Of a stretch of DNA of 64,000 bases, positions 34,612-46,099 are shown in pieces. The translations under genes were made by a program, and so were the position numbers. The notes under the pieces are model-generated. The model was given only the letters and a program-made list of their open reading frames with translations, was not told where the DNA came from and ran no database searches. Position 1 is the stretch's first letter. Every line of letters begins with the position of its first letter. Source of the stretch: Galeopsis tetrahit (Eukaryota > Streptophyta > Magnoliopsida > Lamiales > Lamiaceae); the NCBI GenBank assembly GCA_963675135.1, contig CAVLYN010000105.1, forward strand, positions 79,001-143,000, written 5' to 3'.

Positions 34612-36506
34612 GTTCCATTTAACCTCGAAAATACCAAAATGAAGTGTTTTGTAGGATTGCTTGGTGACCAAGCAAACTTTATGTTTTCTTCATTTTGCGG
34701 AAAATCCCATACGTTAGTTCTCAAAAACTCTATAGTTTATCCCATTATAATGTGGAAAGTGCACTTTCATCGATTCACTCATTCTCTCTTTTTGAAAAGT
34801 CTCACGAGTTGCAAAAGAGTTAACCATGACCAATTCACATTCGTTCTAGGGTTGTGGTTTTCTATAACTCGTTTATAGTGTCATTTAACCTCGAAAATAC
34901 CAAAATGAAGTGTTTTGTAGGATTGCTTGGTGATTAAGCAAACTTTACGTTTTTTTTTATTTTGCGGAAAATCAAATTCGTTAGTGTTCAAAAACTCTAT
35001 AGTTTATCCCACTATAATGTGGAAAGTACACTTTCATCGATTCACTCATTTTCTCTTTTTCAAAAGTCTCACAAGTTGCAAAAGAGTTAACCATGACCAA
35101 TTCACATTCGTTCAAGAGTTAACCATGATCAATTCACATTCGTTCTAGGGTTGTTGTTTTCTATAACTCGTTTATAGTGCCATTTAACCTCGAAAATACC
35201 AAAATGAAGTGCTTTGTAGGATTGCTTGGTGACCAAGCAAACTTTACGTTTTCTTTATTTTGCGGAAAATCACATTCGTTAGTGTTCAAAAACTCTATAG
35301 TTTGTCCCACTATAATGTGGAATTTACACTTTCATCGATTCACTCATTTTCTCTTTTTGAAAAGTCTCACGAGTTGCAAAAGAGTTAACAATGACCAATT
35401 CACATTCTTTCTATGAATGTTGTTTTCGATAACTCGTTTATAGTGCCATTTAACCTCGAAAATACCAAAATGAAGTGTTTTGTAGGATTGATTGGTGATC
35501 AAGCAAACTTTACGTTTTCTTTATTTTGCGGAAAATCACATTCGTTAGTGTTCAAAAACTCTATTGTTTATCCCACTATAATGTGGAAATTACACTTTCA
35601 TCGATTCACTCATTTTCTCTTTTTGAAAAGTCTCACGAGTTGCAAAAGAGTTAACCATTACAAATTCACATTCGTTCTAGGGTTGTTGTTTTCTATAACT
35701 CGTTTATAGTGCCATTTAACCTCGAAAATACCAAAATGAAGTGCTTTGTAGGATTGCTTGGTGACCAAGCAAACTTTACGTTTTCTTTATTTTGCGGAAA
35801 ATCACATTCGTTAGTGTTCAAAAACTCTATAGTTTATCCCACTATAATGTGGAATTTACACTTTCATCGATTCACTCATTTTCTCTTTTTGAAAAGTCTC
35901 ACGAGTTGCAAAAGAGTTAACCATGACCAATTCACATTCTTTCTAGGGTTGTTGTTTTCTATAACTCGTTTATAGTGCCATTTAACCTCGAGAATACCAA
36001 AATGAAGTGTTTTGTAGGATTGCTTGGTGACCAAGCAAACTTTATGTTTTCTACATTTTGCGGAAAATCACATACGTTAGTTCTCAAAAACTCTATAGTT
36101 TATCGCACTATAATGTGGAAAGTACACTTTCATCGATTCACTCATTTTCTCTTTTTGAAAAGTCTCACGAGTTACAAAAGAGTTAACCATGACCAATTCA
36201 CATTCTTTCTAGGGTTGTTGTTTTCTATAACTCGTTTATAGTGCCATTTAACCTCGAAAATACCAAAATGAAGTGTTTTGTAGGATTGATTGGTGATCAG
36301 GCAAACTTTACGTTTTCTTTATTTTGCGGAAAATCACATTCGTTAGTGTTCAAAAACTCTATTGTTTATCCCACTATAATGTGGAAAGTACACTTTCATC
36401 GATTCACTCATTTTCTCTTTTTGAAAAGTCTCACGAGTTGCAAAAGAGTTAACCATGACCAATTCACATTCTTTCTAGGGTTGTTATTTTCTATAACTCG
36501 TATATA

Positions 36507-36667
36507 GTTAACAAAAACTCTATAGTTTATCCCAGTATAATGTGGAAACTGCACTTTCATCGATTCATTCATTCTCTCTTTTTGAAAAGTCTCACGAGTT
36601 GCAAAAGAGTTAACCATGACCAATTCACATTCGTTCTAGGGTTGTGGTTTTCTATAACTCGTTTATA
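36507..36667 (+). repeat. Type H truncated monomer (161 bp), copy 3
   Basis: Same deletion junction as the other copies, but with GATTCATTCATTC, the intact AGTTGCAAAAGAG and a type-D-like GGGTTGTGGTTTTC tail, and followed by type E. The flank TCGTATATAG just before it is private to this copy. Confidence 0.9.
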
Positions 36668-37232
36668 GTGTCATTTAACTTCGAAAATACCAAAATGAAG
36701 TGTTTTGTAGGATTGCTTGGTGATTAAGCAAACTTTACATTTTTTTTTATTTTGCGGAAAATCAAATTCGTTAGTGTTCAAAAACTCTATAGTTTATTCC
36801 ACTATAATGTGGAAAGTACACTTTCATCGATTCACTCATTTTCTCTTTTTCAAAAGTCTAACAAGTTGCAAAAGAGTTAACCATGACCAATTCACATTCG
36901 TTCAAGAGTTAACCATGATCAATTCACATTCGTTCTAGGGTTGTTATTATCTATAACTCATTTATAGTGCCATTTAACCTCGAAAATACCAAAATGAAGT
37001 GCTTTGTAGGATTGCTTGGTGACCGAGCAAACTTTACGTTTTCTTTATTTTGCGGAAAATCACATTCGTTAGTGTTCAAAAACTCTATAGTTTATCCCAC
37101 TATAATGTGGAAAGTACACTTTCATCGATTCACTCATTTTCTCTTTTTGAAAAGTCTCACGAGTTGCAAAAGAGTTAACCATGACCAATTCACATTCTTT
37201 CTAGGGTTGTTATTTTCTATATCTCGTTTATA

Positions 37233-37393
37233 GTTAACAAAAACTCTATAGTTTATCCCAGTATAATGTGGAAACTGCACTTTCATCGATTCACTCATTC
37301 TCTCTTTTTGAAAAGTCTCACGAGTTGCCAAAGAGTTAACCATGACCAATTCAAATTCGTTCTAGGGTTGTTGTTTTCTATAACTCGTTTATA
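37233..37393 (+). repeat. Type H truncated monomer (161 bp), copy 4, last unit of domain A
   Basis: Same deletion junction; AGTTGCCAAAGAG and CAAATTCG match the copies at 6557 and 33389. The unit to its right is the first type J monomer, so this copy sits exactly at the switch from domain A to domain B. Confidence 0.9.
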
Positions 37394-37924
37394 GTGCCAT
37401 TTAACCTCGAAAATACCAAAATGAAGTGTTTTGTAGGATTGCTTGATGACCAAGCAAACTTTACGTTTTCTTTATTTTGCGGAAAATCACATTCGTTAGT
37501 GTTCAGAAACTCTATAGTTTATCCCATTATAATGTGGAAATGCACTTTCATTGATTCACTCATTCTCTCTTTTTGAAAAGTCCCACGAGTTGCAAAAGAG
37601 TTAACCATTACAAATTCACATTCGTTCTAGGGTTGTTGTTTTCTATAACTCGTTTATAGTGCCATTTAACCTCGAAAATACCAAAATGAAGTGTTTTGTA
37701 CGATTGCTTGGTGACCAAGCAAACTTTACGTTTTCTTTATTTTGCGGAAAATCACATTCGTTAGTGTTCAAAAACTCTATAGTTTATCCCACTATAATGT
37801 GGAAAGTACAATTTCATCGATTCACTCATTCTCTCTTTTTGAAAAGTCCCACGAGTTGCAAAAGAGTTAACCATTACAAATTCACATTCGTTCTAGGGTT
37901 GTTGTTTCCTATAACTCGTTTATA

Positions 37925-38189
37925 GTGCCATTTAACCTCGAAAATACCAAAATGAAGTGTTTTGTAGGATTGCTTGGTGACCAAGCAAACTTTACGTTTT
38001 CTTTATTTTGCGGAAAATCATATTCGTTAATGTTCAAAAACTCTATAGTTTATCCTAGTATAATGTGGAAATGCACGTTCATCGATTCACTCATTCTCTC
38101 TTTTTGAAAAGTCCCACGAGTTGCAAAAGAGTTAACCATTACAAATTCACATTCGTTCTAGGGTTGTTGTTTTCTATAACTCGTTTATA
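37925..38189 (+). repeat. Type L monomer (exemplar, 265 bp)
   Basis: Type L has TCATATTCGTTAATGTTC, TATCCTAGTATAATG and GGAAATGCACGTTC. Starts: 37925, 47694, 49817, 51409, 53266, 58781, 61435, 62496; a sub-form with TTTGCAGAAAATC and TTAGTGTTC is at 40582 and 44833. CATTCTCACTTTTTG marks 61435 and 62496. Confidence 0.86.
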
Positions 38190-38454
38190 GTGCCATTTAA
38201 CCTCGAAAATACCAAAATGAAGTGTTTTGTAGGATTGCTTGGTGACCAAGCAAACTTTACGTTTTCTTTATTTTGCGGAAAATCACATTCGTTAGTGTTC
38301 AGAAACTCTATAGTTTATCCCATTATAATGTGGAAATGCACTTTCATTGATTCACTCATTCTCTCTTTTTGAAAAATCCCACGAGTTGCAAAAGAGTTAA
38401 CCATTACAAATTCACATTCGTTCTAGGGTTGTTGTTTTCTATAACTCGTTTATA
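38190..38454 (+). repeat. Type J monomer (exemplar, 265 bp)
   Basis: Type J has TTCAGAAACTC, CCCATTATAATG, GGAAATGCACTTTCATTG and CCATTACAAATTC. It is the most frequent domain B variant, with 25 copies: 37394, 38190, 39518, 40847, 42175, 43769, 45098, 48490, 48755, 50613, 50878, 52205, 52470, 54062, 54327, 54592, 55388, 56185, 56450, 59577, 59842, 60638, 63026, 63291, 63556. A GGATTGGTTGG subtype with TCGCATTCG is at 48490, 50613, 52205, 54062, 54327, 59577 and 63291. The copies at 40847 and 45098 read CATTTATTC. Confidence 0.88.
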
Positions 38455-38720
38455 GTGCCATTTAACCTCGAAAATACCAAAATGAAGTGTTTTGTAGGAT
38501 TGCTTGGTGACCAAGCAAACTTTACGTTTTCTTTATTTTGCGGAAAATCACATTCGTTAGTGTTCAAAAACTCTATAGTTTATCCCACTATAATGTGGAA
38601 AGTACAATTTCATCGATTCACTCATTCTCTCTTTTTGAAAAGTTCCACGAGTTGCAAAAGAGTTAACCATGATCAATTCACATTCGTTCTATGGTTGTTG
38701 TTTTCTATAACTCGTTTATA
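38455..38720 (+). repeat. Type K monomer (exemplar, 266 bp)
   Basis: Type K has GAAAGTACAATTTCATCG, AAAAGTTCCACGAG, GATCAATTCACATTCG and TTCTATGGTTG. Starts: 38455, 41112, 42440, 55653, 60903, with a K-like unit at 37659. Its TATGG tail makes an ATG that lengthens the chance open frame into the next unit. Confidence 0.86.
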
Positions 38721-38986
38721 GTGCCATTTAACCTCGAAAATACTAAAATGAAGTGTTTTGTAGGATTGCTTGGTGACCAAGCAAACTTTACGTTTTCTTT
38801 ATTTTGCGGAAAATCACATTCGTTAGTGTTCAAAAACTCTATAGTTTATCCCACTATAATGTGGAAAGTACACTTTCATCGATTCACTCATTTTCTCTTT
38901 TTGAAAAGTCTCACGAGTTACAAAAGAGTTAACCATGACCAATTCACATTCTTTCTAGGGTTGTTGTTTTCTATAACTCGTTTATA
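38721..38986 (+). repeat. Type W monomer (exemplar, 266 bp)
   Basis: Type W follows type K in most cases and has intact GGTGACCAAG, GAAAGTACAC, TCATTTTC, GTTACAAAAG (or GTTACATAAG at 55919 and 61169) and CATGACCAATTC. AAATACTAAAATG marks 38721, 41378 and 42972. Starts: 38721, 41378, 42972, 55919, 61169. Confidence 0.84.
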
Positions 38987-39252
38987 GTGTCATTTAATCT
39001 CGAAAATACCAAAATGAAGTGTTTTGTAGGATTGCTTGGTGATCAAGCAAACTTTATGTTTTCTTCATTTTGTGGAAAATCACATTCGTTAGTGTTCAAA
39101 AACTCTATAGTTTATCCCACTATAATGTGGAAAGTACACTTTCATCGATTCACTCATTTTCTCTTTTTGAAAAGTCTCACGAGTTGCAAAAGAGTTAACC
39201 ATGACCAATTCACATTCTTTCTAGGGTTGTTGTTTTCTATAACTCGTTTATA
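38987..39252 (+). repeat. Type M monomer (exemplar, 266 bp)
   Basis: Type M begins GTGTCATTTAATCTCG and has GGTGATCAAG, TATGTTTTCTTCATTTTGTGG and GAAAGTACAC. Starts: 38987, 41644, 42706 (type K tail), 43238, 47959, 50082, 51674, 53531, 59046; a hybrid at 61965 keeps only the TTCATTTTGTGG part. It resembles domain A type D in TATGTTTTCTTCATTTTG. Copies from 47959 on read GAGTTTACC and TTTTATATAAC. Confidence 0.87.
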
Positions 39253-39517
39253 GTGCCATTTAACCTCGAAAATACCAAAATGAAGTGTTTTGTAGGATTG
39301 CTTGGGGACCAAGCAAACTTTACGTTTTCTTTATTTTGCGGAAAATCACATTCGTTAGTTCTCAAAAACTCTATAGTTTATCCCACTATAATGTGGAAAT
39401 GCACGTTCATCGATTCACTCATTCTCTCTTTTAGAAAAGTCCCACGAGTTGCAAAAGAGTTAATCATTACAAATTCACATTCGTTCTAGGGTTGTTGTTT
39501 TCTATAACTCGTTTATA
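39253..39517 (+). repeat. Type N monomer (exemplar, 265 bp)
   Basis: Type N has GTTCTCAAAAACTC, GGAAATGCACGTTC, TCTTTTAGAAAAG and GTTAATCATTAC. GGGGACC marks 39253, 41910, 43504 and 62231; GGAGACC marks 48225, 50348, 51940, 53797 and 59312. Most copies follow type M, and most are followed by type J. Confidence 0.88.
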
Positions 39518-39782
39518 GTGCCATTTAACCTCAAAAATACCAAAGTGAAGTGTTTTGTAGGATTGCTTGGTGACCAAGCAAACTTTACGTTTTCTTTATT
39601 TTGCGGAAAATCGCATTCGTTAGTGTTCAGAAACTCTATAGTTTATCCCATTATAATGTGGAAATGCACTTTCATTGATTCACTCATTCTCTCTTTTTGA
39701 AAAGTCCCACGAGTTGCAAAAGAGTTAACCATTACAAATTCACATTCGTTCTAGGGTTGTTGTTTTCTATAACTCGTTTATA

Positions 39783-40048
39783 GTGCCATTTAACCTCGAA
39801 AATACCAAAATGAAGTGTTTTGTAGGATTGCTTGGTGACCAAGCAAACTTTACGTTTTCTTTATTTTGCGAAAAATCACATTCGTTAGTGTTCAAAAACT
39901 CTATAGTTTATCCCACTATAATGTGGAAAGTATACTTTCATCGATTCACTCATTTTCTCTTTTTGAAAAGTCTCACGAGTTGCAAAAGAGTTAACCCTGA
40001 CCAATTCACATTCTTTCTAGGGTTGTTGTTTTCTATAACTCGTTTATA
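39783..40048 (+). repeat. Type O monomer (exemplar, 266 bp)
   Basis: Type O has GCGAAAAATCAC and GAAAGTATACTTTC. Starts: 39783, 44034, 49020, 51143, 54857, 56715, 60107 and the partial unit at 63821. Two relatives at 46631 and 58249 keep GTATAC but have GCGGAAAATC and TATCCTACTATAATG. GTTAACCCTGACC marks 39783, 44034 and 56715. Confidence 0.86.
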
Positions 40049-40315
40049 GTGCCATTTAACCTCGAAAATACCAAAATGAAGTGTTTTGTAGGATTGCTTG
40101 GTGATTAAGCAAACTTTACGTTTTTTTTTATTTTGCGGAAAATCAAATTCGTTAGTGTTCAAAAACTCTATAGTTTATCCCACTATAATGTGGAAAGTAC
40201 ACTTTCATCGATTCACTCATTTTCTCTTTTTGAAAAGTCTCACAAGTTGCAAAAGAGTTAACCATGACCAATTCACATTCTTTCTATGGTTGTTGTTTTC
40301 TATAACTCGTTTACA
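40049..40315 (+). repeat. Type P monomer (267 bp), copy 1: type E-like without the 32-bp duplication
   Basis: It shares GGTGATTAAG, the nine-T run, AATCAAATTCG and ACAAGTTGC with domain A type E, but it has no 32-bp duplication and reads TTTTTGAAAAG where type E reads TTTTTCAAAAG. The length of 267 is the ordinary 266 plus the extra T. It ends TTTCTATGG and is followed by the TTTACAGTGCC start of type Q. Confidence 0.9.
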
Positions 40316-40581
40316 GTGCCATTTAACCTCGAAAATACCAAAATGAAGCGTTTTGTAGGATTGCTTGGTGACCAAACAAACTTTACGTTTTCTTTATTTT
40401 GCGGAAAATCACATTCGTTAGTTCTCAAAAACTCTATAGTTTATCCCACTATAAAGTGGAAAGTGCACTTTCATTGATTCACTCATTCTCTCTTTTTGAA
40501 AAGTCTCACGAGTTGCAAAAGAGTTAACCAAGACAAATTCACATTCTTTCTAGGGTTGTTGTTTTCTATAACTCGTTTATA
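40316..40581 (+). repeat. Type Q monomer (exemplar, 266 bp)
   Basis: Type Q has GAAGCGTTTTG, GACCAAACAAAC, CTATAAAGTGG and CAAGACAAATTC. The only other copy is at 44567. Each sits between P and an L unit with GGAGTGTTTTG and TTTGCAGAAAATC. Confidence 0.86.
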
Positions 40582-42971
40582 GTGCCATTTAACCTCGAAA
40601 ATACCAAAATGGAGTGTTTTGTAGGATTGCTTGGTGACCAAGCAAATTTTACGTTTTCTTTATTTTGCAGAAAATCATATTCGTTAGTGTTCAAAAACTC
40701 TATAGTTTATCCTAGTATAATGTGGAAATGCACGTTCATCGATTCACTCATTCTCTCTTTTTGAAAAGTCCCACGAGTTGCAAAAGAGTTAACCATTACA
40801 AATTCACATTCGTTCTAGGGTTGTTGTTTTCTATAACTCGTTTATAGTGCCATTTAACCTCGAAAATACCAAAATGAAGTGTTTTGTAGGATTGCTTGGT
40901 GACCAAGCAAACTTTACGTTTTCTTTATTTTGCGGAAAATCACATTCGTTAGTGTTCAGAAACTCTATAGTTTATCCCATTATAATGTGGAAATGCACTT
41001 TCATTTATTCACTCATTCTCTCTTTTTGAAAAGTCCCACGAGTTGCAAAAGAGTTAACCATTACAAATTCACATTCGTTCTAGGGTTGTTGTTTTCTATA
41101 ACTCGTTTATAGTGCCATTTAACCTCGAAAATACCAAAATGAAGTGTTTTGTAGGATTGCTTGGTGACCAAGCAAACTTTACGTTTTCTTTATTTTGCGG
41201 AAAATCACATTCGTTAGTGTTCAAAAACTCTATAGTTTATCCCACTATAATGTGGAAAGTACAATTTCATCGATTCACTCATTCTCTCTTTTTGAAAAGT
41301 TCCACGAGTTGCAAAAGAGTTAACCATGATCAATTCACATTCGTTCTATGGTTGTTGTTTTCTATAACTCGTTTATAGTGCCATTTAACCTCGAAAATAC
41401 TAAAATGAAGTGTTTTGTAGGATTGCTTGGTGACCAAGCAAACTTTACGTTTTCTTTATTTTGCGGAAAATCACATTCGTTAGTGTTCAAAAACTCTATA
41501 GTTTATCCCACTATAATGTGGAAAGTACACTTTCATCGATTCACTCATTTTCTCTTTTTGAAAAGTCTCACGAGTTACAAAAGAGTTAACCATGACCAAT
41601 TCACATTCTTTCTAGGGTTGTTGTTTTCTATAACTCGTTTATAGTGTCATTTAATCTCGAAAATACCAAAATGAAGTGTTTTGTAGGATTGCTTGGTGAT
41701 CAAGCAAACTTTATGTTTTCTTCATTTTGTGGAAAATCACATTCGTTAGTGTTCAAAAACTCTATAGTTTATCCCACTATAATGTGGAAATTACACTTTC
41801 ATCGATTCACTCATTTTCTCTTTTTGAAAAGTCTCACGAGTTGCAAAAGAGTTAACCATGACCAATTCACATTCTTTCTAGGGTTGTTGTTTTCTATAAC
41901 TCGTTTATAGTGCCATTTAACCTCGAAAATACCAAAATGAAGTGTTTTGTAGGATTGCTTGGGGACCAAGCAAACTTTACGTTTTCTTTATTTTGCGGAA
42001 AATCACATTCGTTAGTTCTCAAAAACTCTATAGTTTATCCCACTATAATGTGGAAATGCACGTTCATCGATTCACTCATTCTCTCTTTTAGAAAAGTCCC
42101 ACGAGTTGCAAAAGAGTTAATCATTACAAATTCACATTCGTTCTAGGGTTGTTGTTTTCTATAACTCGTTTATAGTGCCATTTAACCTCGAAAATACCAA
42201 AGTGAAGTGTTTTGTAGGATTGCTTGGTGACCAAGCAAACTTTACGTTTTCTTTATTTTGCGGAAAATCGCATTCGTTAGTGTTCAGAAACTCTATAGTT
42301 TATCCCATTATAATGTGGAAATGCACTTTCACTGATTCACTCATTCTCTCTTTTTGAAAAGTCTCACGAGTTGCAAAAGAGTTAACCATGACCAATTCAC
42401 ATTCTTTCTAGGGTTGTTGTTTTCTATAACTCGTTTATAGTGCCATTTAACCTCGAAAATACCAAAATGAAGTGTTTTGTAGGATTGCTTGGGGACCAAG
42501 CAAACTTTACGTTTTCTTTATTTTGCGGAAAATCACATTCGTTAGTGTTCAAAAACTCTATAGTTTATCCCACTATAATGTGGAAAGTACAATTTCATCG
42601 ATTCACTCATTCTCTCTTTTTGAAAAGTTCCACGAGTTGCAAAAGAGTTAACCATGATCAATTCACATTCGTTCTATGGTTGTTGTTTTCTATAACTCGT
42701 TTATAGTGTCATTTAATCTCGAAAATACCAAAATGAAGTGTTTTGTAGGATTGCTTGGTGATCAAGCAAACTTTATGTTTTCTTCATTTTGTGGAAAATC
42801 ACATTCGTTAGTGTTCAAAAACTCTATAGTTTATCCCACTATAATGTGGAAATTACACTTTCATCGATTCACTCATTCTCTCTTTTTGAAAAGTTCCACG
42901 AGTTGCAAAAGAGTTAACCATGATCAATTCACATTCGTTCTATGGTTGTTGTTTTCTATAACTCGTTTATA

Positions 42972-45362
42972 GTGCCATTTAACCTCGAAAATACTAAAAT
43001 GAAGTGTTTTGTAGGATTGCTTGGTGACCAAGCAAACTTTACGTTTTCTTTATTTTGCGGAAAATCACATTCGTTAGTGTTCAAAAACTCTATAGTTTAT
43101 CCCACTATAATGTGGAAAGTACACTTTCATCGATTCACTCATTTTCTCTTTTTGAAAAGTCTCACGAGTTACAAAAGAGTTAACCATGACCAATTCACAT
43201 TCTTTCTAGGGTTGTTGTTTTCTATAACTCGTTTATAGTGTCATTTAATCTCGAAAATACCAAAATGAAGTGTTTTGTAGGATTGCTTGGTGATCAAGCA
43301 AACTTTATGTTTTCTTCATTTTGTGGAAAATCACATTCGTTAGTGTTCAAAAACTCTATAGTTTATCCCACTATAATGTGGAAAGTACACTTTCATCGAT
43401 TCACTCATTTTCTCTTTTTGAAAAGTCTCACGAGTTGCAAAAGAGTTAACCATGACCAATTCACATTCTTTCTAGGGTTGTTGTTTTCTATAACTCGTTT
43501 ATAGTGCCATTTAACCTCGAAAATACCAAAATGAAGTGTTTTGTAGGATTGCTTGGGGACCAAGCAAACTTTACGTTTTCTTTATTTTGCGGAAAATCAC
43601 ATTCGTTAGTTCTCAAAAACTCTATAGTTTATCCCACTATAATGTGGAAATGCACGTTCATCGATTCACTCATTCTCTCTTTTAGAAAAGTCCCACGAGT
43701 TGCAAAAGAGTTAATCATTACAAATTCACATTCGTTCTAGGGTTGTTGTTTTCTATAACTCGTTTATAGTGCCATTTAACCTCAAAAATACCAAAGTGAA
43801 GTGTTTTGTAGGATTGCTTGGTGACCAAGCAAACTTTACGTTTTCTTTATTTTGCGGAAAATCGCATTCGTTAGTGTTCAGAAACTCTATAGTTTATCCC
43901 ATTATAATGTGGAAATGCACTTTCATTGATTCACTCATTCTCTCTTTTTGAAAAGTCCCACGAGTTGCAAAAGAGTTAACCATTACAAATTCACATTCGT
44001 TCTAGGGTTGTTGTTTTCTATAACTCGTTTATAGTGCCATTTAACCTCGAAAATACCAAAATGAAGTGTTTTGTAGGATTGCTTGGTGACCAAGCAAACT
44101 TTACGTTTTCTTTATTTTGCGAAAAATCACATTCGTTAGTGTTCAAAAACTCTATAGTTTATCCCACTATAATGTGGAAAGTATACTTTCATCGATTCAC
44201 TCATTTTCTCTTTTTGAAAAGTCTCACGAGTTGCAAAAGAGTTAACCCTGACCAATTCACATTCTTTCTAGGGTTGTTGTTTTCTATAACTCGTTTATAG
44301 TGCCATTTAACCTCGAAAATACCAAAATGAAGTGTTTTGTAGGATTGCTTGGTGATTAAGCAAACTTTACGTTTTTTTTTATTTTGCGGAAAATCAAATT
44401 CGTTAGTGTTCAAAAACTCTATAGTTTATCCCACTATAATGTGGAAAGTACACTTTCATCGATTCACTCATTTTCTCTTTTTGAAAAGTCTCACAAGTTG
44501 CAAAAGAGTTAACCATGACCAATTCACATTCTTTCTATGGTTGTTGTTTTCTATAACTCGTTTACAGTGCCATTTAACCTCGAAAATACCAAAATGAAGC
44601 GTTTTGTAGGATTGCTTGGTGACCAAACAAACTTTACGTTTTCTTTATTTTGCGGAAAATCACATTCGTTAGTTCTCAAAAACTCTATAGTTTATCCCAC
44701 TATAAAGTGGAAAGTGCACTTTCATTGATTCACTCATTCTCTCTTTTTGAAAAGTCTCACGAGTTGCAAAAGAGTTAACCAAGACAAATTCACATTCTTT
44801 CTAGGGTTGTTGTTTTCTATAACTCGTTTATAGTGCCATTTAACCTCGAAAATACCAAAATGGAGTGTTTTGTAGGATTGCTTGGTGACCAAGCAAATTT
44901 TACGTTTTCTTTATTTTGCAGAAAATCATATTCGTTAGTGTTCAAAAACTCTATAGTTTATCCTAGTATAATGTGGAAATGCACGTTCATCGATTCACTC
45001 ATTCTCTCTTTTTGAAAAGTCCCACGAGTTGCAAAAGAGTTAACCATTACAAATTCACATTCGTTCTAGGGTTGTTGTTTTCTATAACTCGTTTATAGTG
45101 CCATTTAACCTCGAAAATACCAAAATGAAGTGTTTTGTAGGATTGCTTGGTGACCAAGCAAACTTTACGTTTTCTTTATTTTGCGGAAAATCACATTCGT
45201 TAGTGTTCAGAAACTCTATAGTTTATCCCATTATAATGTGGAAATGCACTTTCATTTATTCACTCATTCTCTCTTTTTGAAAAGTCCCACGAGTTGCAAA
45301 AGAGTTAACCATTACAAATTCACATTCGTTCTAGGGTTGTTGTTTTCTATAACTCGTTTATA
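42972..45362 (+). repeat. 2,391-bp segment repeated at +4,251 bp (right copy)
   Basis: Order W M N J O P Q L J at 42972, 43238, 43504, 43769, 44034, 44300, 44567, 44833 and 45098, each shifted by 4,251 bp. Between the two copies lies K W M N J K M (41112-42971), which contains a shorter partial repeat of the same W-M-N-J string and an M/K hybrid. Confidence 0.9.
44300..44566 (+). repeat. Type P monomer (267 bp), copy 2
   Basis: Same as the unit at 40049, shifted by 4,251 bp as part of a longer repeated segment. These are the only two P units in the window. Confidence 0.9.
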
Positions 45363-45628
45363 GTGCCATTTAACCTCGAAAATACCAAAATGAAGTGTTT
45401 TGTAGGATTGCTTGGTGACCAAGCAAACTTTACGTTTTCTTTATTTTGCGGAAAATCACATTCGTTAGTGTTCAAAAACTCTATAGTTTATCCCACTATA
45501 ATGTGGAAAGTACACTTTCATCGATTCACTCATTTTCTCTTTTTGAAAAGTCTCACGAGTTGCAAAAGAGTTTACCATGACCAATTCACATTCTTTCTAG
45601 GGTTGTTGTTTTCTATAACTCGTTTATA

Positions 45629-45893
45629 GTGCCATTTAACTTCGAAAATACCAAAATGAAGTGTTTTGTAGGATTGCTTGGTGACCAAGCAAACTTTACG
45701 TTTTCTTTATTTTGCGGAAAATCACATTTGTTAGTGTTCAAAAACTCTATAGTTTATCCTAGTATAATGTGGAAATGCACGTTCATCGATTCACTCATTC
45801 TCTCTTTTTGAAAAGTCCCACGAGTTGCAAAAGAGTTAATCATTACAAATTCACATTCGTTCTAGGGTTGTTGTTTTCTATAACTCGTTTATA
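45629..45893 (+). repeat. Type R monomer (exemplar, 265 bp)
   Basis: Type R has CACATTTGTTAGTG, TATCCTAGTATAATG and GTTAATCATTAC. Starts: 45629, 55123, 57247, 60373, 62761. At 55123, 60373 and 62761 its tail reads TTTTCAATAACTTG, which carries on into the next type J unit. Confidence 0.85.
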
Positions 45894-46099
45894 GTGCCAT
45901 TTAACCTCGAAAATACCAAAATGAAGTGTTTTGTAGGATTGCTTGGTGACCAAGCAAACTTTACGTTTTCTTTATTTTGCGGAAAATCACATTCGTTAGT
46001 GTTCAAAAACTCTATAGTTTATCCTACTATAATGTGGAAAGTGCACTTTCATCGATTCACATTCTTTCTAGGGTTGTTATTTTCTATAACTCGTTTATA
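45894..46099 (+). repeat. Type S truncated monomer (206 bp), copy 1
   Basis: The sequence CATCGATTCAC continues directly with ATTCTTTC, removing 60 bp. In an ordinary monomer the hexamer ATTCAC occurs twice with starts exactly 60 bp apart (monomer positions 162 and 222), so loss of one hexamer plus the segment between explains the unit exactly. The remaining ATTCAC is at 46055-46060. The deletion joins two frames into a 139-codon chance open frame, which is not a gene. Confidence 0.93.

Larger units (their letters stand above)
1..37393 (+). repeat. Domain A: HOR-structured sub-array (variants A-I)
   Basis: This part holds 140 complete units of nine recognisable variants. Diagnostic features are GATTGATTGGTGATCAAG (type B), GGTGACTAAG (types C and G), CTCGAG with TATCGCAC (type A), AGTTCCATTT (type D), GGTGATTAAG with a T9 run (type E) and GGAATTTACAC (types F and G). 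None of these combinations is typical of domain B. Type B is the most frequent (32 copies plus two divergent ones). The variants recur in ordered strings, so this is a higher-order array and not a random mix. Confidence 0.9.
34612..37393 (+). repeat. Mixed zone between domains A and B
   Basis: Units are 34612 D, 34878 E, 35177 F, 35443 and 36241 (type B left part with non-B right part, 266 bp, CTCTATTGTTTATCCC), 35709 F, 35975 A with ordinary tail, 36507 H, 36668 E, 36967 F and 37233 H. Subtype mixing is high and no order repeats more than once except F-H or H-E neighbours. Private bases are frequent (CCCATACG at 34707, GTTTGTCCC at about 35302, TCTATGAATG at about 35411, TGATCAGGC at 36295, GACCGAGC at 37021). 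Confidence 0.82.
37394..38720 (+). repeat. Start of domain B, order J K L J K
   Basis: Units start at 37394 J (with private GATGACC), 37659 K-like (private GTACGATTGC and TTTCCTATAAC), 37925 L, 38190 J and 38455 K. Domain A variants end abruptly at 37393. Confidence 0.83.
38721..41111 (+). repeat. 2,391-bp segment repeated at +4,251 bp (left copy)
   Basis: Order W M N J O P Q L J at 38721, 38987, 39253, 39518, 39783, 40049, 40316, 40582 and 40847. The rare units P, Q, the TTTGCAGAAAATC form of L and the CATTTATTC form of J all recur at the same offsets in the right copy. Confidence 0.9.

Noticed and set aside
36507..37393. Mobile element insertion at the domain boundary
   Set aside because: All sequence there aligns to the satellite; no foreign bases, terminal repeats or target-site duplications were seen. 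The short units are deletions.
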